64,000 nt of DNA. It comes from Ottowia flava. GTDB lineage: Bacteria; Pseudomonadota; Gammaproteobacteria; Burkholderiales; Burkholderiaceae_C. Both the position numbers and the translations under genes were made by a program. The notes beneath the pieces were generated by a model that saw only the letters and a list, made by a program, of their open reading frames with translations, had not been told where the DNA came from and ran no database searches. Below, piece by piece: positions 51,612-60,173 of this stretch (positions are counted from its first letter, which is position 1; every line of letters begins with the position of its first letter). The DNA lies in assembly GCF_042680565.1 (NCBI RefSeq), contig NZ_JBHUEJ010000004.1, positions 32,147 to 96,146 on the forward strand, in the 5' to 3' direction.

Positions 51612-53432
51612 TCACGTGATCGCGCTGGTTTCGACGCGGTAGCGCGCGCTGGTTTCGCCGCCCTCGATCGGCTGCAGCTGCCAGCGGCGCAGGTGGAAGG
51701 GCGCCACGGTCGGCCGGTGGGCGATCGAAAGCAGCGCACCGCCCGCGTGCTGGGTCAGGCTGCGCAGCTTCTCGTACAGGTTCTGTTCCGCCGCCATGTC
51801 GAGCGCGCTGGTGGCCTCGTCGGCGAGCACCCAGGCCGGTTTCTTGAGCAGCACGCGCGCGATGGCCAGGCGCTGCTGCTCGCCGCCGCTGAGCTTTTGT
51901 GTCCAGTTGTCGCGGTCGTCCAGGCGCCCGGTCAGGCCGGGCAGCAGCGCGTCGTTCAGCGCCTGCTTGAGCTGGTCGTCGGTGTAGTCGCTGGCGTTGT
52001 CGGGGTAGGCCAAGGCACCGCGCAGGGCGCCGTCCGGGAAATACGGCCGCTGCGGAATGACCATGGTGCGCGGCGGCAGGGCTACGCGCCCGGTGGCCCA
52101 GGGCCAGATGCCTGCCAGCGCGCGCAGGAGGGTGGATTTGCCGCTGCCCGACGGCCCTTGAACCAGCGTGTGTTCGCCGGGCGCGGCGTGCAGCGTGGCG
52201 CCCTGCAGCAGGGTGACGCCGGCGGGCAGTTGCAAGGTCAGGTCCTGGGCTTCGATGGCTCCTGAATTCATAGCTGCTTGCGCTTGCTGTGCTTGGGTAG
52301 AAGCCTGATTTTGCTTGGAAAGTGCGGCCTCGAAGCTGGTCAGACGCTCGGTTGTGGCGCGCCAGCTGGCCAGGCTGTCGTAGTTGTCGACGAACCACGA
52401 AAGGGCGCCCTGCACGCGGTCAAACGCGCTGGAGATCTGCATCAGTTCGCCCAGCTGGATCGCTCCGCTGAAAAAGCGCGGCGCCGCGATGATGAACGGG
52501 AACACGGTGGCCGCTTGCCCGAACAGGGCGGTAAAGCCGACCAACTGCTTCTGCTTGGCGATCAGCTTCAGGTAGTTCGCCAGCGCGGACGTGAAACGCG
52601 TGTCGAGGTTGCGGTTTTCCACCGCTTCGCCCTTGTCCAGCGCGATCGATTCGCTGTATTCGCGCACCCGCACCAGGTGGTGGCGGAAGTCGGCTTCGCG
52701 CTTCTGCTGCTCGAAGTTCAGCCCGATCAGGGGGCGGCCGATGTAGTGCGTCAGCACGCTGCCGACGCCGCAGTAAAGCACGGCCATCCAGACCATGAAA
52801 CCGGGAATGGTGAAATCGTGCCCGCCGATGTTGAAGCTGAAGCTGCCCGACAGCGACCACAGGATGCCGACGAAGCTGACCAGCGTGACCACCGCGTTCA
52901 ATGCGCCCATCGACAGGCCGACGGTCTGGCTGGTGAACAGGTTCACGTCTTCCTGCAGGCGCTGGTCCGGGTTGTCGGGCACACGCTGGCCAGGCTCGGG
53001 CAGGCCGGCGGCGCCGGTGTCTGGCGCCGGAGCACCTGCGTAGCGACCCAACTCCATCCGGTAGAAAGCCTGGCCCGTCAGCCAGCGGCGCATCAGGTCG
53101 CGCGTCATCCATGCGCGCCAGCGCACCTGCAGCAGTTGGGTCAGGTAGAAGCGATAGACCGCGATGACGATGAAGATCATCGCCAGGTAGGTGAAGCGCC
53201 CCAGTTGGGTCCAGAACACCGCCGAGTCCTTGTTCTGCAGCGCGTCGTAGAACACGCGGTTCCACTCGTTGAGCAGCACCAGCATGTACACGGCCGCCAG
53301 ATTGAGCGCAATGATCGCCACCAGAAGGGCGCGCGCCTTCCACTTTTCGGTGGAATTGAAGTAGGGCAGCGACAGATGCAGGACCTGGCGGACGAAGCGC
53401 ATGAAGTGGGCAGACTTGGCAGCAAGGCGCAT
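51612..53432 (-). CDS. ABC transporter, SbmA/BacA-type permease fused to ATPase
   Basis: A 606-residue half-transporter of the ABC_membrane_2 group, like BacA-related/BclA and YddA proteins, which take up peptides or cobalamin-like compounds. The membrane part (1 to about 350) has LLNEWNRVFYDALQNKD, QLLQVRWRAWMTRDLMRRWL and LVRVREYSESIALDKGE. The ATPase has Walker A VQGPSGSGKSTLLRAL, signature KLSGGEQQRLAIARVL, Walker B WVLADEATSALD. The linker near 375-395 is Gln/Ala-rich (QASTQAQQAQAAMNS) and is encoded by a dispersed repeat on the other strand. Confidence 0.9.
   Translation of the reverse strand: MRLAAKSAHFMRFVRQVLHLSLPYFNSTEKWKARALLVAIIALNLAAVYMLVLLNEWNRVFYDALQNKDSAVFWTQLGRFTYLAMIFIVIAVYRFYLTQLLQVRWRAWMTRDLMRRWLTGQAFYRMELGRYAGAPAPDTGAAGLPEPGQRVPDNPDQRLQEDVNLFTSQTVGLSMGALNAVVTLVSFVGILWSLSGSFSFNIGGHDFTIPGFMVWMAVLYCGVGSVLTHYIGRPLIGLNFEQQKREADFRHHLVRVREYSESIALDKGEAVENRNLDTRFTSALANYLKLIAKQKQLVGFTALFGQAATVFPFIIAAPRFFSGAIQLGELMQISSAFDRVQGALSWFVDNYDSLASWRATTERLTSFEAALSKQNQASTQAQQAQAAMNSGAIEAQDLTLQLPAGVTLLQGATLHAAPGEHTLVQGPSGSGKSTLLRALAGIWPWATGRVALPPRTMVIPQRPYFPDGALRGALAYPDNASDYTDDQLKQALNDALLPGLTGRLDDRDNWTQKLSGGEQQRLAIARVLLKKPAWVLADEATSALDMAAEQNLYEKLRSLTQHAGGALLSIAHRPTVAPFHLRRWQLQPIEGGETSARYRVETSAIT
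52261..52320 (+). repeat. Dispersed repeat inside the ABC transporter gene
   Basis: CTGAATTCATAGC, TGCTTGCGCTTGCTG, TGGGTAGAAGCCTGATTTTGC. The whole copy lies within the minus-strand coding sequence and keeps its frame open, making the linker between membrane and ATPase domains. Confidence 0.7.
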
Positions 53433-53617
53433 GAGGCGGATCCACGGCGTGTGAGGGTCGCCCGATCATAGGGGTGCGCCTCGCTTACCTTTGCCGGCCC
53501 GCTCCCGTAGCTTCGCCAGAAGACAGACGCGCGCAGACGGCCTACACTGGCCGGTTTTCCGTGGCCGGAATTCACACCTGCGGAGTGCCGGCCAGGCACG
53601 TGAAAGGAGTCGGCACG

Positions 53618-54937
53618 ATGCCGGATTTCGGGTTGGCCCTGCCTCAGGCTGAATGGCCTTACGCGCAGATACTGATGCGCATGGCGCTGGGCCTGTCGCT
53701 CGGGCTGCTGATCGGCCTCGAGCGTGAGCGCCGCCGCAAGGAAGCGGGGCTGCGCACCTTCGGCTTCATCGGGCTGCTGGGCACGATGGGCGGTGCCCTG
53801 GGCGGCGGCTATGGCCTGATGGCGCTGGCGCTCACCGGGCTGCTGACGCTGATCCTCAACCTCTCGTCGCTGCGCGCCGGGCAGGGCACTGAACTGACCA
53901 CGTCGGCCGCGATGCTGGTCACCGCCATGGCCGGGGTGTTGTGCGGCCAGGGCCACACACTCACGCCGGCCGCCGTGATGGTCATGGCCACCGCGCTGCT
54001 GGCCTGGAAGGAGCGGCTGGCCGATTTTTCGATGGGTGTGTCGGAAAGCGAAGTGCGTTCGGCCCTGCTGCTGGCGATTCTGGCCATCGTCATCTACCCC
54101 GCGCTGCCTGAAGGCGCGGTCGGACCCTGGAAGCTGATCGAGCCGCGCGCGGCCTGGGTCACGGTGATCCTGATTGCCGGCATCGGCTTCTTCAACTATG
54201 TGCTGTGGAAGCTGTACGGCACCCGCGGCACCGAGCTGTCGGGTTTCTTCGGCGGGCTGGTCAACAGCAACTTCACGGTGATCGAGCTGTCCAACCGCGT
54301 GCGCGAGATGGGGGCCGTCTTCGCCGGCACCGCTTACCGTGGCGTGCTGCTGGCCACGGCGGCGATGATCGCGCGCAACGGCACGCTGCTGGCGTTGCTG
54401 GCGCCCGCCGCGCTGCTGGGCGCCGCGATGCCGCTGGCGCTGATGCTGGCCGCCAGCGCGCTGCTGGTGACGTGGAGCCTGCACCTGCGCCGCCGTCAGG
54501 GCGCCGAGGCCGCGCCGGATTTGCACATGGCGATGCCGTTCTCGCTGCCGCAAGCGCTGAAATACGGCGCCATCTTCCTGGCGCTGCACATCCTGGGAGC
54601 GCTGACGCAGCGCCAGTTCGGCGACGCGGGTTTTTACGTCGTCAGCGTGGTGGGCGGCCTGCTGTCCAGCGCCAGCGCGGTGGCGGCGGCGGCCACGCTG
54701 GCAGAGCAGGGCGGCATCACGCCGACCACCGCGGGCGTCGGCGCCATTCTGGCGTCGTTCACCAGCATGGCGTTCAGTCTGTCGTTCGTGCTGCGCATGC
54801 GCGATACGGCGCTGATCCGGCGGCTGTTCCTGTCGATCGGGGCGATCGCAGCCTGCGGCGTGCTGGGCCTGCTGATCGGCCACCTGGCGCAGCCGTGGGT
54901 GCAGACGCTGATCAGCGGGCTGGAGCGGGCGCGCTGA
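53618..54937 (+). CDS. MgtC/SapB-family membrane protein with DUF4010
   Basis: A 439-residue inner-membrane protein. Residues 15-150 form an MgtC-like domain (LGLLIGLERERRRKEAGLRT, TELTTSAAMLVTAMAGVL), followed by the DUF4010 helical domain (LYGTRGTELSGFFGGLVNSN, VVGGLLSSASAVAAAATL). About twelve helices in total. Function unknown; MgtC itself affects Mg2+ and phosphate homeostasis, but that does not transfer to this longer type. AAAGGAG lies 9 bases before ATG 53618. Confidence 0.88.
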   Translation: MPDFGLALPQAEWPYAQILMRMALGLSLGLLIGLERERRRKEAGLRTFGFIGLLGTMGGALGGGYGLMALALTGLLTLILNLSSLRAGQGTELTTSAAMLVTAMAGVLCGQGHTLTPAAVMVMATALLAWKERLADFSMGVSESEVRSALLLAILAIVIYPALPEGAVGPWKLIEPRAAWVTVILIAGIGFFNYVLWKLYGTRGTELSGFFGGLVNSNFTVIELSNRVREMGAVFAGTAYRGVLLATAAMIARNGTLLALLAPAALLGAAMPLALMLAASALLVTWSLHLRRRQGAEAAPDLHMAMPFSLPQALKYGAIFLALHILGALTQRQFGDAGFYVVSVVGGLLSSASAVAAAATLAEQGGITPTTAGVGAILASFTSMAFSLSFVLRMRDTALIRRLFLSIGAIAACGVLGLLIGHLAQPWVQTLISGLERAR

Positions 54938-54961
54938 CGACACCCATCGGTAGCGACATCA

Positions 54962-55008
54962 GCTATAAAAAAAGAAGCTGCCTGCGTAGGTTCAGCGAGG
55001 GCCAATGC
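54962..55008 (+). repeat. Dispersed repeat after the MgtC-family gene
   Basis: GCTATAAAAAAAGAAGC, TGCCTGCGTAGGTTC, then GAGGGCCAATGCC. The right end is shortened. It lies 24 bases after the stop codon. Confidence 0.75.
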
Positions 55009-55032
55009 CCTGTGGGCTGGTTGAGACGCTCG

Positions 55033-55512
55033 TCAGCGGGCCTGCGCGGCGCGCTCACGCTCGCGACGTGCCTGCCGTTCCGCGCGCCGGCGGTCTGCCA
55101 CGCTGCGGATCTCGTCCTGTGTGAGGTAGCCGTCACGGTTGAGGTCGGCTTGCTCGAAATCGTTTTTGAGCGACGGGCGCAGTCGAAAGCCGATTTCTGC
55201 TTCCTTGCGCGAGACGCGGCCATCGCCGTTGGCGTCGAGCATGTTGAACCACTGCAGCGCCTGTGCTTCGCCTTTGCTGACCTGCTTGGGCTCGGCCGCC
55301 GCGGCCGTCACCGCAGGTGCCGCTTCTGCCTTGGCCTTGTTGCGTGGGGCGCTGGTCTTGGTCGACGCCGGTTTCTTGGGGGTGGCGCCAGGCTTGGGTG
55401 CAGGTGCAGGTGCAGGTGCAGGCGCAGGCGCGGTTGTCTGGGCGCCGGCGAGGCCGGCCCAACTGCATGCCAGTCCCAGCACGATCGCGCCGAAGGGTCG
55501 AAGAAGTCTCAT
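55033..55512 (-). CDS. Exported EF-hand protein
   Basis: A 159-residue secreted or periplasmic protein. A signal peptide ends near GLAGAQ at residue 24, then an alternating Ala-Pro stretch and a Lys/Ala-rich linker, then two EF-hand calcium loops: DANGDGRVSRKEAE and DLNRDGYLTQDE. The tail is very basic (RRRAERQARRERERAAQ). The Ala-Pro stretch comes from a tandem six-base repeat at about 55398-55430 and may vary in length. Function unknown; calcium binding is expected. Confidence 0.82.
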   Translation of the reverse strand: MRLLRPFGAIVLGLACSWAGLAGAQTTAPAPAPAPAPAPKPGATPKKPASTKTSAPRNKAKAEAAPAVTAAAAEPKQVSKGEAQALQWFNMLDANGDGRVSRKEAEIGFRLRPSLKNDFEQADLNRDGYLTQDEIRSVADRRRAERQARRERERAAQAR

Positions 55513-55513
55513 G

Positions 55514-56452
55514 CTATTTGGAGCGTTGGCGGCGCCCGGGGGTTTCCGACACCACGCGGGAATTTGTAACGCCACCGGCCACGTGACCGGCCGGGACATG
55601 CTGGGCGGCGTGCTCGATGTGGCCGGTCTGGTCGTCGAAGAAGAAATCGGGCTCGAATTCACGCAGAAACTCACCTTTGGCCAGCCCGCCCAGGAACATC
55701 GCCTCGTCCACGCCTACGTCCCAGGACATCAACGTCTGAATGGCTCGCTCATTCGCCGGTGCGCTGCGTGCGGTGACCAACGCGGTGCGCAGGCGCATCG
55801 TTTGGCTGCCGGCCTGCTGGAGGCGGTGCAAGGCCGCCAACAATGGCTTGAAAGGACCATCTGGTAGCGGCAAATTGGCCTTGCGTTTCTCATGCGCCTG
55901 GAACGCTTTTAAGCCCCTTTTTTGGAAGACCTGTTCGGCTTCGTCCGAAAACAGAACGGCGTCGCCGTCGAAGGCGATGCGCACCTCGTGCGGGTGGTTT
56001 TCGCCCGCGCGCGCCGAACCGATGGCCACGCGCGCGGCCGGAAAGCCCATCGCCAGCGCCTGCCGCACGTCGGCTTCGTTGGCAGACAGGAACAGGTGGG
56101 CGCCCAGCGGTTTCAGGTAGCGGAACGGGTCGCGCCCCTGCGTGAACACGCCGCGTTCGACCCGCATGCCCGCGGCCGACACGCTGCGAAACACGCGCAG
56201 GCCGCTGACCGGGTCGTTGCGCGACAGCACCACGACTTCCACGCGTTGGTGGTCGGGCTCGTTGAAGGCCAGCAGCTTCTTGACCAGCGAGAACGCCACC
56301 CCCGGCGGCGCCGGCACGTCGATGCGCTGCATCTGCAAATCGACGTAGGCCTGGGGGTCGCCGGTCTCGAACAGGCGGTTCTCCTCCTCGAAGTCGAACA
56401 ACGCGCGCGAAGAGATCGCGACGACGAGCTGATCCTGGAGCGAAACGGGCAT
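55514..56452 (-). CDS. Cytosolic 5'-nucleotidase family protein
   Basis: A 312-residue protein of the NT5C1-like 5'-nucleotidase family. The start LVVAISSRALFDFEEENRLF, the middle HLFLSANEADVRQALAMGFP, and IAFDGDAVLFSDEAEQVF with the Asp pair are all characteristic, as is FLGGLAKGEFLREFEPDFFFDDQ near the end. It probably dephosphorylates nucleoside monophosphates. It ends 1 bp before the EF-hand gene start and follows gspF by 20 bp. Confidence 0.88.
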   Translation of the reverse strand: MPVSLQDQLVVAISSRALFDFEEENRLFETGDPQAYVDLQMQRIDVPAPPGVAFSLVKKLLAFNEPDHQRVEVVVLSRNDPVSGLRVFRSVSAAGMRVERGVFTQGRDPFRYLKPLGAHLFLSANEADVRQALAMGFPAARVAIGSARAGENHPHEVRIAFDGDAVLFSDEAEQVFQKRGLKAFQAHEKRKANLPLPDGPFKPLLAALHRLQQAGSQTMRLRTALVTARSAPANERAIQTLMSWDVGVDEAMFLGGLAKGEFLREFEPDFFFDDQTGHIEHAAQHVPAGHVAGGVTNSRVVSETPGRRQRSK

Positions 56453-56472
56453 GGGTCAGCGCAAGGCAGGCG

Positions 56473-57699
56473 TCACTTGACCCACTGATTCATCTGGATG
56501 ATCGGCAGCATCACGGCCAGCACGATCAGCATCACCACCACGCCCATGGTCAGGATCAGCAGCGGTTCGAGAACGGTGGCCAGTTGCATGGCACGGCGCT
56601 GCACCTCGGCCGACAGCTGGTTGGCGGCGCGCTGCAGCATGGTCGGCAACTGGCCCGTCTGCTCGCCCAGGCGCGCGAACATTGACAGCAGGCCCGGAAA
56701 GCGCTTCTTTTGCGACAGGGCGGACGCCAGCGGTGCACCCTCGCGCACCATCACCAGCGCGTCTTCGGCGTCGGCCCGCATGGCCTGGTTGTGCAAGGTT
56801 TCGGCGGCCGCCTGCAGGCTGCGCAGGATCGGCACCCCTGCGCCCGCCAGCATGGCCAGGGTGCCGGCAAAGCGGGCGGCGTTGTAGCCGCGCGCCAGCC
56901 GGCCGATCAGTGGTAGCCGCAGCCAGGCAGCGTCGAAGCGTTGCCGTGCGGCGGGTCGACGCAGCGCCAGACGAAACATCACGGTGATGACGATCAGCGC
57001 ACCCAATGCCCACCAGCCATAGTGGCGCACCGCGTCAGACAGCGCCAGCATGGCGGACGTCAGCCACGGCAGGCTGTGCTTGGTGCCAGTGAACACCGTG
57101 GCCACCTGAGGTACCACGTAGCTCACGAGAAAGCCGACGATCACGATCGCCGCGGCCGTGACGATGGCTGGGTACAGCGCCGCGCCAATCAGCTTGGCGC
57201 GCAGCGCCTGCCGTTCTTCCAGGTCATCGGCCAGGCGTTCGAGCACCGTGCCGAGGTGTCCGCCTTGCTCGCCGGCGGCGATGACGGCGGTGTACACGGG
57301 CGAGAACGCGCTCGGATGCAGCGCCATGGCCTTGGCCAGTGAGGAGCCGGCGTTGACCTCGGCGCGCAAGGCGGCGATCAGGTGCCGCTGCCGCACATCG
57401 TCGGATTCGTCTGCCAGGGCCGAGAGCGAGCGCTCCAGCGGAAGGCCCGAGCCCACCAGTCCGGCCAGTTGGCGCGTCCAGATCGCCAGTTGCGTGCTGT
57501 TGAAGGCCCGCTTACCCCAGGCCCGGGTCTGTGGCACGCCGGCCGCGCTTGCCTCGCCCATCGACACCGGTTCTACCTGAATCGGCACCAGTGCCTGCCC
57601 GCGCAGCAGCGTGCGCGCGGCCTTGACCGTGTCGGCCTCGACCACGCCCTTGCGGGTCTTGCCATCGGCTTGCAGCGCTTCAAAGGTGTAGGCGGGCAC
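56473..57699 (-). CDS. gspF: Type II secretion / type IV pilus F-family membrane protein
   Basis: The inner-membrane platform protein of a type II secretion or type IV pilus machine, 408 residues. It has two F domains: the first with LAIWTRQLAGLVGSGLPLER and HPSAFSPVYTAVIAAGEQGG, the second with RFAGTLAMLAGAGVPILRSL and FPGLLSMFARLGEQTGQLP. Three membrane helices lie near 170, 220 and 380. The N-terminus (MPAYTFEALQADGKTRKG) is the GspF form. No other gsp or pil gene is in the window, so it is an orphan here. Confidence 0.9.
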   Translation of the reverse strand: MPAYTFEALQADGKTRKGVVEADTVKAARTLLRGQALVPIQVEPVSMGEASAAGVPQTRAWGKRAFNSTQLAIWTRQLAGLVGSGLPLERSLSALADESDDVRQRHLIAALRAEVNAGSSLAKAMALHPSAFSPVYTAVIAAGEQGGHLGTVLERLADDLEERQALRAKLIGAALYPAIVTAAAIVIVGFLVSYVVPQVATVFTGTKHSLPWLTSAMLALSDAVRHYGWWALGALIVITVMFRLALRRPAARQRFDAAWLRLPLIGRLARGYNAARFAGTLAMLAGAGVPILRSLQAAAETLHNQAMRADAEDALVMVREGAPLASALSQKKRFPGLLSMFARLGEQTGQLPTMLQRAANQLSAEVQRRAMQLATVLEPLLILTMGVVVMLIVLAVMLPIIQMNQWVK

Positions 57700-57794
57700 G
57701 AAAGATCAGCGTTCGGAAATCGGTCGAGCCGCCAATGGTAGCGGCTGCGATGCGGTACCTGATCGTTGCACGTGGCTTTGGTATCGAAGCGGGT

Positions 57795-57817
57795 CGCCGG
57801 AAGCGGATTTTCCGGCG
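57795..57817. repeat. Hairpin downstream of the GTPase cassette
   Basis: CGCCGGAA and TTCCGGCG pair around a seven-base loop in the 160-bp gap between the cassette end and gspF. There is no T run on either side, so it is not a standard terminator. Confidence 0.5.
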
Positions 57818-57859
57818 CGAACCTGGTTCGACGGCCAGGTCAAAGCCGTTCGCCGTCGT

Positions 57860-58225
57860 CTAGAGTTCGTCGACCAGCCGCGCGAGCTCCTTGGTCTTTT
57901 CCTGCCAGACGGTCCAGTCGATTTCAGACTTCTGGCGGGTCAGGGTGACCAGCAGCATGCCCGTGCCGCAGGGCAGCAGGGTGATGCGGCCGTGGGCATG
58001 CATCATGACCGAGGCGCGCAGGTCGCCGAGGTCTCGAAATTGGTCCGAAAGGCGCGTGTACAGGCGCCAGTAGTCGCTGGCGGCTTCGGCAAAGGTTTGT
58101 ACGCCATCGATCTGGCCGGCGTGATTCCACACCATGCCCGCTTCGATTTCGACCAGTGCGCAGCCTTCCAGCCCCGGCATGGCGGCCATGGCCTCGACGG
58201 CCTCTTGCAAGCGCTTTTCTTTCAT
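57860..58225 (-). CDS. Roadblock-like protein (second of the cassette)
   Basis: A 121-residue protein with a roadblock/LC7-like pattern: helix, LEGCALVEIEAGMVWNHAGQ as a strand pair, a helix with EAASDYWRLYTRL, then RASVMMHAHGRITLLPCGTGMLLVTL strands and a terminal helix. Its start overlaps the stop of the first roadblock gene in ATGA, so they are coupled. Roadblock proteins regulate small GTPases, and one is encoded two genes upstream. Confidence 0.65.
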   Translation of the reverse strand: MKEKRLQEAVEAMAAMPGLEGCALVEIEAGMVWNHAGQIDGVQTFAEAASDYWRLYTRLSDQFRDLGDLRASVMMHAHGRITLLPCGTGMLLVTLTRQKSEIDWTVWQEKTKELARLVDEL

Positions 58226-58614
58226 GCTTCGGCCAGCGACTTGGCGAACTGCGCAGTCCGGTACGAGACCTGGCCCAGGATGGCGCTGCCATCGGCGATC
58301 ACGTTGATGACCAGGTCGGCGTCCGGACGGTGCACGCTGAAGACCACGGCGAACCCAGACTCGGTGTCGATCGTGACGCTCTTGTTGCGGCCCAGGCTCG
58401 CTTCTTGCGAGACGACCGAACTGATGGCCGAGATCGAACTCGCCATGGCTGCCACGCGCGCAGGATCGCCCTGCCGCATGGCGGAGGCTACGTCAAAGCC
58501 GTCCACCGTGGCCACGACGACGGCGGTGACGCCATTCACCTCGCTCAGGATGTTCTCAGCTTCTCGCGAAGCAATGACCTTGGCCGAGGGTGCCAGATTG
58601 ATCTTCACTGACAT
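58222..58614 (-). CDS. Roadblock/LC7-domain protein, MglB/CvnB-like
   Basis: A 130-residue protein of the roadblock fold. Visible pattern: AENILSEVNGVTAVVVATVD, GFDVASAMRQGDPARVAAMA, SISAISSVVSQEASLG and FSVHRPDADLVINVIADG. Such proteins act as partners or GTPase-activating proteins for MglA-like or conservon GTPases. I chose ATG 58614, with GGAG 10 bases before and just after the GTPase stop. A TTG five codons earlier is less likely. Confidence 0.85.
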   Translation of the reverse strand: MSVKINLAPSAKVIASREAENILSEVNGVTAVVVATVDGFDVASAMRQGDPARVAAMASSISAISSVVSQEASLGRNKSVTIDTESGFAVVFSVHRPDADLVINVIADGSAILGQVSYRTAQFAKSLAEA

Positions 58615-58618
58615 GGAT

Positions 58619-59155
58619 TCATTCTCCAAACATGCCGGCTTCTAGTTGCGCCAGCAAAGTATCGATGAGCAGGATCACGTCGTCGCGCTTGCGCACGTCG
58701 ACTTCGAGGACGGGCAGCACACGCCGGTGGCGGGCCAGTTCGTCGATGTAGTCGTCGAGTGTCGGCGACGGGTGTTCAGCGAGTCGGCCAATTCCGATGG
58801 CACAGGGCATGACGTCCAGGTCGTCGGCAAAACCTTCGAGGTAGACGCGCAGATCGGCCAGGGGGTCGGGTCGGGAGTTGTCGGTCAGGATGATCATGCC
58901 CAGCGCGTTCTTGGACAGGATCTTCCAGAGGAAATCGAAGCGCGATTGCCCCGGGGTGCCGAACAGGCGGATGCGGTCGCCGTTGTCCAGAGTGAACTGG
59001 CCAAAGTCCAGGCCCACCGTGGTGCGTTCCTTGGTGTGCGACAGGTCGTTGTTCTCGACGTCGGTGACGACCGGGGGGGTTTCGCTCACCGCGCCGATGG
59101 CCGTGGTCTTGCCTGCGCCCATCGTGCCGGTGAACAGAATCTTGTACTCGTTCAT
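58619..59155 (-). CDS. Small Ras-like GTPase of the conservon (CvnD/COG2229) type
   Basis: A 178-residue P-loop GTPase. Walker A is FTGTMGAGKTTAI at 9-20, the switch region NNDLSHTKERTTVGLDFGQF contains the conserved Thr, and the G3 region is RLFGTPGQSRFDFLW, where a TPGQ replaces the usual DxxGQ; the base-recognition motif NKxD is not clear (IGIGRLAE at that place). This pattern is that of the COG2229 GTPases found in Streptomyces conservons. The roadblock gene follows directly. Confidence 0.85.
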   Translation of the reverse strand: MNEYKILFTGTMGAGKTTAIGAVSETPPVVTDVENNDLSHTKERTTVGLDFGQFTLDNGDRIRLFGTPGQSRFDFLWKILSKNALGMIILTDNSRPDPLADLRVYLEGFADDLDVMPCAIGIGRLAEHPSPTLDDYIDELARHRRVLPVLEVDVRKRDDVILLIDTLLAQLEAGMFGE

Positions 59156-59173
59156 GGTGTTATTGCAATCGGA

Positions 59174-59890
59174 TCACAGGCCCAGGCGGCGGCGGATGCC
59201 GGAGATCAGTCCGCGGGCAAAGGTAGGCTTGGCCGTCGCGGCAGTGAGCGCCGAGCGGCTCGGCGCCTGCGCCTGGACGGAGGGCGGCGGAGCGATGGGT
59301 TCCTGCTGCACTTCCACCAGACCGGTCGTTTGCAGAGTCTGGAGGAACGCCTGGCACTCGTTCACAGCCTGACCACTGATGGTCGACAGCTCGGCCGCAT
59401 TGAGTGCGCGCCGCGAGAGAATGGTCGCCATCCTGATGCGGTTCGGATCGCTGCGCAACAGCGCTGCCGGCGGCCAGCGGCGCAGCTTGAAGCGCAGCGG
59501 GCTGACCGGGATTTCGGGCGGTTCGGTCGCGGTGGTGAGCGCGGGTTCGCTGAGGGCGCCCGCCAGCTGCGTCACCGGGCGCGTGTCCTGAAAGCCGTAC
59601 TCGATCGAATTCAGCCACGCCTGCAGCTTGTCGGCGCGGATGGGGCGCGACAGCGTATCCGGTCCGCCTTCGTCGTTCATGCGCGTGAGTCGCAGCACGG
59701 ATTTCGCCATGTGGGCCGCTTCAACGCTCACGTCGCCACTGGTGCCATCGACGAGCAGCGCGTCGTACGGCGGTGCGGAGACGAACGTCCAGTTGAAATC
59801 GCCGCCATGTGCGTACAGGCGGAACAAGGTCTGGACCAGCACGACTTCGGCAGCGGGCAGCTTGTAGGCACCGAGTCTCAGGTTGGACAT
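59174..59890 (-). CDS. Unknown protein with a probable winged-helix tail, first of the GTPase cassette
   Basis: I do not recognise a family. The 238-residue protein begins SNLRLGAYKLPAAEVVLVQT, has a central part with FVSAPPYDALLVDGTSGDV, and a later helical segment (RRALNAAELSTISGQAVNEC, FLQTLQTTGLVEVQQE) that reads as a small winged helix. Conservons carry a winged-helix-like DUF742 protein at this place, so it may be a counterpart. It is 18 bp before the GTPase. ATG 59890 is chosen; an earlier ATG at 60041 would add about 50 residues but overlaps a TATACT promoter-like element. Confidence 0.6.
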   Translation of the reverse strand: MSNLRLGAYKLPAAEVVLVQTLFRLYAHGGDFNWTFVSAPPYDALLVDGTSGDVSVEAAHMAKSVLRLTRMNDEGGPDTLSRPIRADKLQAWLNSIEYGFQDTRPVTQLAGALSEPALTTATEPPEIPVSPLRFKLRRWPPAALLRSDPNRIRMATILSRRALNAAELSTISGQAVNECQAFLQTLQTTGLVEVQQEPIAPPPSVQAQAPSRSALTAATAKPTFARGLISGIRRRLGL

Positions 59891-60025
59891 GATCACTAGG
59901 TCGTAGGGTGTTCTGGAGTGGCGCAGGCCTAAGGCTTGAAAGCTGCCGCACGCCACGGAAAGACCGGACACCAGGCCCGCATCGCCCGCAGGGATGCTCA
60001 AGCCTGTCGCAGTCGGACGATCAGA

Positions 60026-60031
60026 GTATAT
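60026..60031 (-). promoter_or_regulatory. -10-like element for the GTPase cassette
   Basis: On the minus strand TATACT lies about 136 bases before ATG 59890. A clear -35 was not seen. On the plus strand, TTGACA at 60035-60040 could be the -35 of a dnaE promoter, without a good -10. Confidence 0.3.
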
Positions 60032-60173
60032 TTTTGACATCCGTCGCCACCGACGGCAGATGCTGCCGATCTGAGCAGTAATGCGCACAACCCGCGCCAG
60101 ACCACGTCGTCCGTCGCTTTTTGGCGCCGACGCTACGCTCCTCCCTGTTCCGATTTCGCTGATTCGTCCCCCC

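Noticed and set aside
57795..57817. Hairpin as terminator of the GTPase cassette
   Set aside because: The stem is good but no T run follows on the minus strand, so it is listed only as an inverted repeat.
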